From contig JAAYYJ010000249.1 of NCBI GenBank assembly GCA_012515455.1, positions 1-31,881 on the forward strand: a DNA stretch of 31,881 nucleotides. Reading direction: 5' to 3'. The stretch is from Oligosphaeraceae bacterium (GTDB taxonomy: Bacteria; Verrucomicrobiota; Lentisphaeria; Oligosphaerales; Oligosphaeraceae). A program made the translations under genes and the position numbers. This document shows, piece after piece, positions 23,207-30,644 of this stretch; the stretch's first letter is position 1; the number at the start of each line of letters is the position of its first letter. The notes beneath the pieces were generated by a model. The model ran no database searches and was not told the DNA's origin. It saw only the letters and a list, made by a program, of their open reading frames with translations.

Positions 23207-24628
23207 TCAGGGTTCCTTGCGTAAGTCCAGACAGACCATCGAGGTTGAATCCCGCACTAGCATGATGCCGTCGGCCAGGGCGATCGGTCCCCAGGAGTCC
23301 ACCCCGGGCAGCACCTTGCAGCGGGACAGTTCGGTGAAGCGCCAGTCCGCAAACGAGTACACGTGCAGCACGCCCTCATCATCCAAAATCCACAGCGCGC
23401 CGTCGGCATACAAGTACGGCCCCAGGCCAAAACGGTGATCCCGGCCGCTGCCGGCAGCTATCGCGGGCAGCGCCGAAATCGCGCTGGCGACCAGCTCGCA
23501 GCGCCTGGCGCCCGCATCCTTGGGCTGGATGGTGATCAGCGCACCATCCAGCAGCAGCGGCGTCTGCTGTTCGGAGGCCGGACCGCGGTTCGGCTTCCAG
23601 GACTCGCCCAGCTCGGCGCTGAATTTGCCCTCCCGGAAGCTGAGATGCAGGATGGCTGAGCCGGCGCCGTAGCCGGCGGTCAGGAACAGCCGCTGCTGGT
23701 CCAGCGGCACCGGTGTGGGGGCCCAGACCGGCGGCTTCCAGTCCTGGTTCTGCCACAACAGCTGCCCGGAGTCGTCACAGGCGCTGATGCCGCCAATGCC
23801 GGCGTAGATGTACTGCTTTACGCCCTGGAACTCGGCCAGCAGCACGGATGCGTGCGACATCTTGATGCCATGCTGGTTCGGGAGCTCCCAGAGGGTTTCC
23901 CCGGAGCGCAGGTCCAGCGCGGCCAGCAGCACGGCGGTGCCGCCGATGCCCAGGATGACCCGGTCCCCGTCGATGAGCGGGCACTGTCCGGCGTACCACT
24001 GCGGGACCTCCGCGCCGTAATCGCGGACCAGGTCGCGGGTCCAGAGCAGCTCGCCGCTGCTGGCCTCGACTGCCATCACATGGGCGGCGGGCCCTAAGGA
24101 GACCACGACATTATTGGCGCAGGCGGGCACCGTGCGGGATTTGCCGTGGTTGCGGCGGATCGGGTTATGGTAGTACCGGCGCCATAATTCCTCGCCGCTG
24201 AGCAGTGCAAAGCAGCGCAACGCATCGGCGTTTTCCGCTTCCAGATAATCCAGCAGATAGGCCCGTTCATGCACGATGATCGCCCCCGCGTATCCTTCCC
24301 CCAACCCGGTCCGCCAGAGCACCCTGGGGCCGTCCGCACCCCAGGTTTTCTGCAGGGGCACGCTGTCGGTCACGATATTGTCGCGCTGCGGCCCGCGGAA
24401 ACCCGGCCAGAGGCCGCTGAATGCGGTCAGGGTGTCGTCCTCCTGGAGGCGGGTGAAATCGCTGCCGATGCGGGTCTGCACGGCCTGGACCTGGCGTTGT
24501 TCCGAGTGATCTCGCGCGGGAGTGGCCGGCAGCACTTCCTTGCTGCTGGTGTAGTTCAGGTAGCTCTGGAGAAAGAACAGCGCCAGCAGCACAAAGATGG
24601 TTTTGCCCAGCAGCAGTGCTTTCTTCAT
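23207..24628 (-). CDS. Membrane-anchored PQQ-like beta-propeller protein
   Basis: 473 residues: TM anchor at about 8-27, linker, then a propeller opened by WPGFRGPQRDN and followed by the usual blades (GEELWRRYYH, SGELLWTRDL, SGETLWELPN, SGQLLWQNQD). No W-disk or metal ligand set of a quinoprotein alcohol dehydrogenase is evident, so it is a scaffold type. Cysteines occur in several blades. AGGAGAG lies before the ATG, overlapping the cyclase stop by four bases. Its position between the cyclase gene and the Fe-S genes ties the lipid branch and the redox branch to one transcript. Confidence 0.75.
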   Translation of the reverse strand: MKKALLLGKTIFVLLALFFLQSYLNYTSSKEVLPATPARDHSEQRQVQAVQTRIGSDFTRLQEDDTLTAFSGLWPGFRGPQRDNIVTDSVPLQKTWGADGPRVLWRTGLGEGYAGAIIVHERAYLLDYLEAENADALRCFALLSGEELWRRYYHNPIRRNHGKSRTVPACANNVVVSLGPAAHVMAVEASSGELLWTRDLVRDYGAEVPQWYAGQCPLIDGDRVILGIGGTAVLLAALDLRSGETLWELPNQHGIKMSHASVLLAEFQGVKQYIYAGIGGISACDDSGQLLWQNQDWKPPVWAPTPVPLDQQRLFLTAGYGAGSAILHLSFREGKFSAELGESWKPNRGPASEQQTPLLLDGALITIQPKDAGARRCELVASAISALPAIAAGSGRDHRFGLGPYLYADGALWILDDEGVLHVYSFADWRFTELSRCKVLPGVDSWGPIALADGIMLVRDSTSMVCLDLRKEP

Positions 24629-26319
24629 GTTTTACTCTCCTCGCTGGCCAGGAAAATGGCGGGGTAGAGTTTTTCGCTGTACCAGAGCTGGGCGAAGTAT
24701 AGCCCGACTGGCTCGGGGGGGATGGCCTCGGGATGGTCGCGGAACGGCTGCAGGTAGGCCTGAGCCCGGATAACCGCGGCGTTGGCTTCGTGGTATGGCT
24801 GCAGGGCCCGGATGCAGCGGGCAGTGAAAAAAACATAGTCCCGGCCGTTTTCGGCCGGATTGCCCCAGCCGCCGCTGGCATGCTGATGCAGCAGCAGATA
24901 GCGTACTGCCGCAGCCAGGAAGGACGCTTCGGAACCGGCCAGATGCTCCAGGACCAGGGCCGTGCCATAGACCGGAGCCAGGCCCCCGGGCGCGGTCTGG
25001 TCGCCGAACCACAGCGGCAGAAACGAGCCGTCCGGTTGCTGATTCTGCTCCAGGAAGGTGAGAATCTTGCGCTTGGCCGCCGCGATGCGCTGCTGCATCG
25101 GCGCCGGCAGCATGGGCTCGTAGAGTGAGAAGGCTTTATAGGCGTGGGCGGAGAGGTCCGCGGCGCTGCGGTCGAAGGGGAATTTCCCCCAGCCGCGGCA
25201 GAAGGTCGGCAGGCCGCCGTCGCGGTTCTGCAGGTCCAGCAGCCAGCTCAGGCCCTGGCGTACGCTGTCGCTGCTGCGTTCGCCCAGGGTGTGCAGGGCA
25301 ATCAAGGCCGCGGCGGTGTCATCCGCATCGGGGACGCCGCCGGAGCGGTTCGTCCAGCACCAGCCGCCGGGCGCAGCACGGGTGAAGGGATGGACCTCTT
25401 TGCACTGCTGTTCTTTGAGCAGATTGCGGCAGGAGAATTTCTCTTCCGCGCTCAAGGTCCGGCCGATGCTGGCCAGGGCCAGGGAGGTGACCCATTGGTT
25501 CAAATCGCTGTCTATCGGCCAGGCGCCGTTATCCCGCTGGCTCTGCAGTAAAAAGGTCAAGGCTTTCTGGGTGACCGGATGGTCGTGCAGTCCGGCCGAG
25601 CAGAGGCAGATGGCACAGAAAGCGGTCAGGGGCGCGGCTTCGAGAAAGCCGCCGCTCTCCGGCTGCTTGGCGCTGAGCACCCGCAGAGCCCGGTCCTGGA
25701 ACAGTGAGCGCAGGAAACGGAGCGGCCCGCGGCGCATCTGCGCCTGCTGAGCCAGGCCTACGCAGATCAGCGCCGGCAGCGCATAGCTGACCACCGGCAG
25801 GCGCAAATGCCGGAACAGCGCCTCTGGGAGGCAGGCTGCCTCGAAGGGGAAGTACGGCATGTCCCGCCAGGCGGCCCTGGCATCCGGGAAGACCCCCGCC
25901 GCGGTGGCCAGGGCCAGGATCGGAACCGAGAAGGTCAGGTCCCGCCCATATTTTTCCAGGAATGCCTTCTTGACGGCCGGGAAGCTGAAGTCGTGGAACT
26001 GCTGCTCCAGCCAGGCCCGGGTCGGACCGGTCTGGGGTGCGCTTTCCGGGTCCCGTGCCAGGGCGGCATAAGCCAGGAAGGTCGCGGTTAGATTGGCGGG
26101 CGATTCCGGCGAATCGCCGTACAGGGCCTGCTCATCACGATGGGCCAGCAGCCATGCCCGGGCGCGCCGGATCGCCGGGGAGTATTTCCGCGCATCGGCG
26201 AGCTCCAGCGCCAGGCAAGCGGTGGCCGTGGATACCGCCGAATCCGATAACCCGCTGACAAAAAATCCTTCGCTGTTGCGCTGCTGCAGCAGAAATTCCC
26301 GGCAGTCATGGGCAGTCAT
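24625..26319 (-). CDS. Squalene-hopene-cyclase-like class II terpene cyclase
   Basis: 564 residues covering both alpha-barrel domains of squalene-hopene cyclase. The acid motif DxDD is intact as D331-A-D-D334 in the context GGVPDADDTA, which is the protonating site of class II cyclases. QW repeats are recognisable: QRDNGAW (261-267) and QHASGGW (479-485) match QxxxGxW, and variants lie near 364 and 428. The YGTALVLEHL segment and the C-terminal PPEPVGLYFAQLWYSEKLYPAIFLA match the end of the cyclase fold. It is shorter than the usual 630-720 residues. It overlaps its neighbours by four bases each. The substrate is unknown: no squalene synthase is encoded here, but a polyprenyl diphosphate synthase is, so a cyclised polyprenyl group is a plausible product. 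A 10-bp tandem repeat straddles the start. Confidence 0.82.
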   Translation of the reverse strand: MTAHDCREFLLQQRNSEGFFVSGLSDSAVSTATACLALELADARKYSPAIRRARAWLLAHRDEQALYGDSPESPANLTATFLAYAALARDPESAPQTGPTRAWLEQQFHDFSFPAVKKAFLEKYGRDLTFSVPILALATAAGVFPDARAAWRDMPYFPFEAACLPEALFRHLRLPVVSYALPALICVGLAQQAQMRRGPLRFLRSLFQDRALRVLSAKQPESGGFLEAAPLTAFCAICLCSAGLHDHPVTQKALTFLLQSQRDNGAWPIDSDLNQWVTSLALASIGRTLSAEEKFSCRNLLKEQQCKEVHPFTRAAPGGWCWTNRSGGVPDADDTAAALIALHTLGERSSDSVRQGLSWLLDLQNRDGGLPTFCRGWGKFPFDRSAADLSAHAYKAFSLYEPMLPAPMQQRIAAAKRKILTFLEQNQQPDGSFLPLWFGDQTAPGGLAPVYGTALVLEHLAGSEASFLAAAVRYLLLHQHASGGWGNPAENGRDYVFFTARCIRALQPYHEANAAVIRAQAYLQPFRDHPEAIPPEPVGLYFAQLWYSEKLYPAIFLASEESKT

Positions 26320-26320
26320 G
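26301..26320. repeat. 10-bp tandem duplication across the cyclase start codon
   Basis: GGCAGTCATG occurs twice in tandem (26301-26310, 26311-26320), followed by a third partial copy GCAGTC. On the minus strand this creates two ATG codons ten bases apart; only the upstream one (26319) opens the cyclase frame. Confidence 0.6.
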
Positions 26321-27194
26321 GCAGTCCTCCCATAGCCAGCAAACCGTAGGCAGTATATTCGAGATCGCTGGACGGGCTGCCGGGGGTGGCGGCAAACAGC
26401 GCGTCATCACGAAAACAACCCCGCAGGAAATCGGCCAGCGGGTAGTGCAGGGGCAATGCACAGCGCCGGAGGGAAAAACCGGCCGTCGCGGTGGAGAGCA
26501 AATCGCCCTCGGGCACCCCCTCCGCGGCCGCGAAGGACCCGTCCTGACGCTGCCGGGACTGCAGTGCCGCCGCGGTTTCTCCCCGCAGTTCCGCGGGCAG
26601 GACCCACAGTGCCGCTGCCGTGGCATTGACGCTGTAGGCCGTGGCGGGGCGAAAATTGCTGTACAGGCCGCCGGGCAGGCGGTAGGCGGACAGCGAGACC
26701 GGCAGCGCCGGCAGACCGCAGTCGCGACGCAGCGTCTGCAGAAGAAAAAGCGAATACGGACTGCCGGGGTCGTGCTGGGGAAAATCCTGAGCCGGCCGCT
26801 GCTGCAGGGAGGGCAGCAGGCGCTTCCCTGGCAAGGCCATGGTCTGCACCGCCTGGCTGCGGCGCGACAGGGGCACTCGCCGCAGCAGGCGGAGCAGCCC
26901 CAGGGCGCGCAGGTAGGCTGCGGCCTGGACTAGGGGCAGGGTGGGGAAATCTATGGCGGTCAAGGCGTTGAGGCAGGCGCGCAGGTTGATTTTGGCGCCG
27001 CTGACTGCTGCCAGCAGCAGTCCGAAGAAGGAATAGTACAGGTCCGGCTGGCCGGCGATATTCGCGAACAGCCCGCCGGTGGTCTGGGACTGCGCCACGC
27101 TGTCTGCCAGCACCGCCTGCGCTTCCCGCGACATCCTGGCGTAACCGTCGGCGCAGGTACAGTAAAATGCACTGGCGAAAGAGTCTTCAGACAT
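26316..27194 (-). CDS. Alpha-toroid (prenyltransferase/squalene oxidase repeat) protein lacking DxDD
   Basis: 292 residues built of helical repeats with turns such as TTGGLFANIAGQPDLYYSFFGL, PGGLYSNFRPATAYSVNATAAAL and QRQDGSFAAAEGVPEGDLLSTATAG, the pattern of the alpha/alpha toroid found in protein prenyltransferase beta subunits and terpene cyclases. It has no DxDD and no obvious zinc-ligand set of protein prenyltransferases. It sits between the polyprenyl synthase and the cyclase genes (8- and 4-base overlaps), so it could be a non-catalytic cyclase partner or a second prenyl-binding enzyme. GGAGGG lies nine bases before the ATG at 27194. Confidence 0.62.
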   Translation of the reverse strand: MSEDSFASAFYCTCADGYARMSREAQAVLADSVAQSQTTGGLFANIAGQPDLYYSFFGLLLAAVSGAKINLRACLNALTAIDFPTLPLVQAAAYLRALGLLRLLRRVPLSRRSQAVQTMALPGKRLLPSLQQRPAQDFPQHDPGSPYSLFLLQTLRRDCGLPALPVSLSAYRLPGGLYSNFRPATAYSVNATAAALWVLPAELRGETAAALQSRQRQDGSFAAAEGVPEGDLLSTATAGFSLRRCALPLHYPLADFLRGCFRDDALFAATPGSPSSDLEYTAYGLLAMGGLP

Positions 27195-28680
27195 CTTTAA
27201 GCACCCTCCCGGTGACGCGGTACAGAAAATTCTTCAATACCGGTTCCGTTACTTTTTCCAGCAGGGCGAAGGTATTGTCGCGGTACTGGGCGTAGAGTCG
27301 GGAAATCTCCGCCACCGCTGCACTGCGGGCGAGGCCGCGCTCGAGCATGATGCAGTCGACTGCCGAGGCGGGGTTCGGCTCCTCGTCCTCGAGGTCATCA
27401 CCAAGCTGATAGGCAATGCCCAGCGAGTCGGCATAGAGCTGCAGCTGGCTGCAGTAAGCGGCAAACTTCCCGGCCGCGATTGCGCCCAGGTACAGCGCGA
27501 CCCGGAATGCGGGTGCGGTTTTCAGGCGATACGTCTCCAGGCATTGCTCCAAGGTCAGATGCTTCTGCAGGGCCTCGAATTCCTGCGCCTGCCCCAGCGA
27601 CAGCTCGCAATGGGCCTGGGCGGCCTGGGCCAGCAGTTCCGCCCGGATGCCTGCGGGGATGCACTCGTGCCCGAGCAGGCGGTACCCCTCGCCGATCAGG
27701 AAGTCGCCGATATTGAGGGCTACAGGGATGCCGAGGCGGCGGTGCAGTGCGGCCTGGCCGTAGCGGGTGTCATCGTTGTCCTCGATGTCATCGTGGATCA
27801 GGGAGGCTTTGTGGAAGCATTCCACCGACAAGATGATCGGTATCAGGAATTCCGGCAAGCTGCTGCTGTTGGTCAGGGCGCAGTAAATCCCGCCGGTGAT
27901 GTAGGGCCGGTAGTGTTTGCCGTTGCTGCACAGCGCCTGCTCCACTTCGAAAGGGAAGGCCCGCAGGTGCGCAGTGCTGCTCTGGAGGTATTTCTGCACT
28001 CCGGCGGGGGTGAACAGCTGCGCGATGCTCTGGTTGACCGTGGCGGCCCAAGGCGCGTACAGCGGCGCTTCCTCTTCCAGGGCCAGTGCCTGGAGCAGGA
28101 ATTCGAGGTCGAAGGTGCTGTTGCGGCAGCCGTCCGCGAGCAGCGGTATGGCCAGTCCGGGCACGGCGCTGGCGTTCATGGCGGGGAAGGCTTTTTCCAG
28201 CGAGGTCAGGCAAGAGACTCCAATCACCGCCTGTATTTCACTGCTCTCAATCCATTGTGCGACGCTGGCGGACGACTCGGCGACCAGCACATTGATGCCG
28301 GCCTGCTCGGCCAGGGCGCTGAATTCCGCAATCCGGCAATGGCCGCATTGGGTGCAAAGCAGGCCCAGTTCATCATAATGCGCCTGGCAGTGCTCCTGGT
28401 CACGCAGGCAGAAGGGCAGCAGCAGCAGTCGGGCACTGCGCGGGATATGGCGGATGTACGGTTCCCACAAGGCGTTGCTGAGCATGATCGCAGTGAAATT
28501 CTGCCACTCGGGCGGATAACCTGCCGCCCGGGCGCAGGCCGCCGCCTGGGCCTGCAACCCCGACAGGGTCAGAGGCGGCAGCAGACCGTGCTCCTGCACC
28601 CAGGCACGGGCCGCAGAGAGGACCCCCGCGCGCTGCGGGAATTCCGGGGGCAGGGCATGATGGTTGGCGTTCGCAGTCAC
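27187..28680 (-). CDS. DUF116 - polyprenyl diphosphate synthase fusion
   Basis: 497 residues. N-terminal about 60-195 is a DUF116-like domain: LPFCLRDQEHC, LGLLCTQCGHCRIAEF (C109, C112, C115), VLVAESSASV, AVIGVSCLTSLEKAFP and PLLADGC; its cysteines (also C91, C98, C157, C185) look able to bind a metal or Fe-S cluster. The C-terminal 220-497 is a trans-isoprenyl diphosphate synthase with GKHYRP (254-259), first aspartate motif D297-D298-I-E-D301, second D428-D429-L-E-D432 and KTAPAFR. Residues four and five before the first aspartate are Ser and Ala, not aromatic, which predicts a longer chain than C15. GTG start at 28680 overlaps the radical SAM stop (TAGTG). The linear polyprenyl diphosphate it makes is the likely precursor for the cyclase downstream. 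Confidence 0.85.
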   Translation of the reverse strand: MTANANHHALPPEFPQRAGVLSAARAWVQEHGLLPPLTLSGLQAQAAACARAAGYPPEWQNFTAIMLSNALWEPYIRHIPRSARLLLLPFCLRDQEHCQAHYDELGLLCTQCGHCRIAEFSALAEQAGINVLVAESSASVAQWIESSEIQAVIGVSCLTSLEKAFPAMNASAVPGLAIPLLADGCRNSTFDLEFLLQALALEEEAPLYAPWAATVNQSIAQLFTPAGVQKYLQSSTAHLRAFPFEVEQALCSNGKHYRPYITGGIYCALTNSSSLPEFLIPIILSVECFHKASLIHDDIEDNDDTRYGQAALHRRLGIPVALNIGDFLIGEGYRLLGHECIPAGIRAELLAQAAQAHCELSLGQAQEFEALQKHLTLEQCLETYRLKTAPAFRVALYLGAIAAGKFAAYCSQLQLYADSLGIAYQLGDDLEDEEPNPASAVDCIMLERGLARSAAVAEISRLYAQYRDNTFALLEKVTEPVLKNFLYRVTGRVLKDV

Positions 28681-29873
28681 TATCCGTATGCTCCAAAACC
28701 GAAGAAGTAGAATCTTTTGGCCAGCCGGTAGCAGAGTGATTTCTCGGGCAGCGGGCGCTGCCCGGACCCGTGGCTGGGCAGTGGCTGGCGCCCGGCCAGC
28801 TCGGCCCAGGCGTCGCGTCCGGAAGAATCTTCCGCCTGTTCGGCACGCAGGAACTCCGCCAGTTCCCGGGGAGATTCGAGCAGTACGCAGCTGCGCCCCA
28901 GCCGGGCGGTGAATGAGCGCATGTCTGTCAGGTAGCGGTTCTCCTGGAGCAGTGCTTCCAGATTCGAGGCATCGGCATTGAGCCGGCCGCCGCAGAACTG
29001 CACTACCGGGCAGAACTCCAGGGCGCCGTTGGGGGCGATGTGATGCGAGATGCCGGTGGTGCCGGGGCAGAGAGCCTGACCCTGCGCATCCCAGTAGGCG
29101 TCAATCAGGAGAATCCGGGCGGAGACCCGCTGCTCGACCAGAAATTGGCGGAGACGGTAGATGTCGTCCTCATCCAGGGCGGACTGTACTTCCGGGTCCT
29201 TGCCGCAGGGACGGTAGATGTAGTACCACAGATAATGTACCCCCTGGTCGACCAGGAAATCGAGGTACTCGCGGCTGACCAATTCGGCGAAATTGTGCTT
29301 GTTGATGCTGGCTGCGACGCCGGTGAACAAGCCCGCCTGCACGGCCTGGCGCAGCCCGGCGAGCGAGCGGGCGAAGACGTCGTCCCGCCCGCGCCGGCGG
29401 CGGGACTCGTTTTCCAGCCCCTCGATGCTGATCAACGGTGTCACATTCCCCAGGGCGGCGAGTTTTTCGGCGCAGGCCTGGTCCAGGTGCAGACCGTTGC
29501 TGAAGAGCTGGAAGTACGCCTGCGGGTTGTCCGCAAACAACGTGAACAGCTCGGGATGCAACAGCGGCTCGCCGCCTAATATGCCGAAGAAGCGGGAGGA
29601 GTATTTTTCTGCGGTCCTGATGATGCCCTGCATTTGTGCCAGTGAGAGTTGCTGCGGGGGGGTGCTCTGGGTCACCCAGCAGCCCTGGCAGCGCAGATTG
29701 CATTGGCTGGTGATGGAGAGCATCAGAAAGGCAGGGAAAAAAGGCTGCTGGCGCCGGAGGCGGCGCTCAAAAGCACCGATAGCCTGCCGGCCGTTCCAGG
29801 CGAAACGCAGGAGATTGCGCTGCACTTTCCCGGTACAACCGCGCATAATTCTGGTCAGTGCGGCCGGGTTCAC
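28680..29873 (-). CDS. Radical SAM enzyme with C-terminal SPASM/twitch-like cysteines
   Basis: 397 residues. CxxxCxxC binds the SAM-cleaving cluster at C58, C62 and C65 (SQCNLRCQGCW). GGEPLL (100-105) is the SAM-binding GGE motif. After the barrel, C269, C288 and C294 in LCPGTTGISHHIAPNGALEFCPVVQFC look like a reduced SPASM or twitch domain with at most one auxiliary cluster. It is not clearly HpnH, the adenosylhopane enzyme, but occupies a comparable position beside a cyclase. GTG at 29873 overlaps the ferredoxin stop by four bases and GGGAGG lies upstream. It may modify the isoprenoid product or a peptide or protein of the system. Substrate unknown. Confidence 0.82.
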   Translation of the reverse strand: MNPAALTRIMRGCTGKVQRNLLRFAWNGRQAIGAFERRLRRQQPFFPAFLMLSITSQCNLRCQGCWVTQSTPPQQLSLAQMQGIIRTAEKYSSRFFGILGGEPLLHPELFTLFADNPQAYFQLFSNGLHLDQACAEKLAALGNVTPLISIEGLENESRRRRGRDDVFARSLAGLRQAVQAGLFTGVAASINKHNFAELVSREYLDFLVDQGVHYLWYYIYRPCGKDPEVQSALDEDDIYRLRQFLVEQRVSARILLIDAYWDAQGQALCPGTTGISHHIAPNGALEFCPVVQFCGGRLNADASNLEALLQENRYLTDMRSFTARLGRSCVLLESPRELAEFLRAEQAEDSSGRDAWAELAGRQPLPSHGSGQRPLPEKSLCYRLAKRFYFFGFGAYG

Positions 29874-30529
29874 TCGCGGTCCTCCCGGAACAGCTGCATT
29901 TTGGCCTTGCGGCGCTGCAGCAACTCGGCCAGGCTGGCTTTCTCATCCTGGCTGGGCGGGCAGGCGTCCGGCAACGAGCCGTTCAGACGCGGTTCGGGTG
30001 ATTTGGGGAAAATGATGGCATTATGCGGGCACATCCTGGCGCAGGCGGGGCAGTTGGTCTTGCAGTTCTCCGGCGCCACGACCTTTACTTTGCCGTTTTC
30101 CCGGGTGTACACCCCGAACAGGCAGAAATCGGCGCATTTGCCGCAATGCACGCAGCGTTCCGCGTCCAGGACCGGGAACCACGGCACCCAGTCCTGCGGC
30201 AGAGCCGCGTAGGAGGTCTGTTCCGGCACGTCCGCAGGACTTTCCAGACCCAGCTCCTGCAGCAGCTGGGGCACAGATACAGTCTGCAGGTCGTAGCATT
30301 TGACCGCGGCAGAAGAGCCGGCCGCCGCGAGTGCCCGCACCGCCCGGACCTGGCAGGACAGAAGCACCTCAAAGCGCTGCAACGCGGCGGGGTCTTTGGC
30401 GGCGAGGTAACACAAGTCAGGGATGATTTCATAGTCCCGGCCGGACTGCCGGCAGGCGGCCGCCACAGCAGACCATGCTGCCGCCGGGACACGCTGATAA
30501 AACTGACAGGCGCAGATGCCGATTTTCAT
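29870..30529 (-). CDS. Dicluster [4Fe-4S] ferredoxin-domain protein
   Basis: 219 residues. The N-terminal 110 residues form a domain I do not recognise, with C6, C8, C26, C40, C59 and C78. Then two cluster motifs follow: C126-x2-C129-x2-C132-x3-C136 (CVHCGKCADFCLFGVY) and C156-x3-C160-x2-C163-x3-C167 (CKTNCPACARMCPHNAIIFPK). The C-terminal 45 residues are charged. The pattern recalls ferredoxin-family proteins of PVC bacteria of unknown role. It is the first gene of the overlapping series and couples directly to the radical SAM gene, so it may supply electrons for that enzyme as well as for the diaphorase. AGGAG lies before ATG 30529. Confidence 0.75.
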   Translation of the reverse strand: MKIGICACQFYQRVPAAAWSAVAAACRQSGRDYEIIPDLCYLAAKDPAALQRFEVLLSCQVRAVRALAAAGSSAAVKCYDLQTVSVPQLLQELGLESPADVPEQTSYAALPQDWVPWFPVLDAERCVHCGKCADFCLFGVYTRENGKVKVVAPENCKTNCPACARMCPHNAIIFPKSPEPRLNGSLPDACPPSQDEKASLAELLQRRKAKMQLFREDRE

Positions 30530-30560
30530 GGCCGAACTCCTTTTTCAGTTCAAGGCGGCG

Positions 30561-30619
30561 GCAGTCCGCCGGGGGACTGCACTTTGCCGCGGTCAGTGGT
30601 GCTGCTGGCACCGGGACCG
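30561..30619 (-). promoter_or_regulatory. Two tandem hairpins in the leader before the ferredoxin gene
   Basis: Hairpin 1: GCAGTCC (30561-30567) with GGACTGC (30574-30580), six-base loop. Hairpin 2: CGGTC/GACCG (30590-30594 and 30615-30619) enclosing GGTGC/GCACC (30598-30602 and 30608-30612), five-base loop. No T-tract follows on the minus strand, so these are not simple terminators. They fill most of the 115-base gap between the partial propeller gene and the ferredoxin gene. No clear promoter was seen there. Confidence 0.4.
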
Positions 30620-30644
30620 TGCGGGACAACTGGTCCGGGGCGGC

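Noticed and set aside
14825..24628. Propeller proteins as PQQ-dependent dehydrogenases
   Set aside because: They are single BamB-like propellers without an evident W-disk, calcium/active-site residues or haem-binding CxxCH; no pqq genes are present.
24625..29873. A standard hopanoid gene cluster
   Set aside because: No squalene synthase genes (hpnC/D/E) and the radical SAM protein does not show the HpnH pattern. The cyclase is shorter than usual and its only prenyl supplier is the DUF116 fusion.
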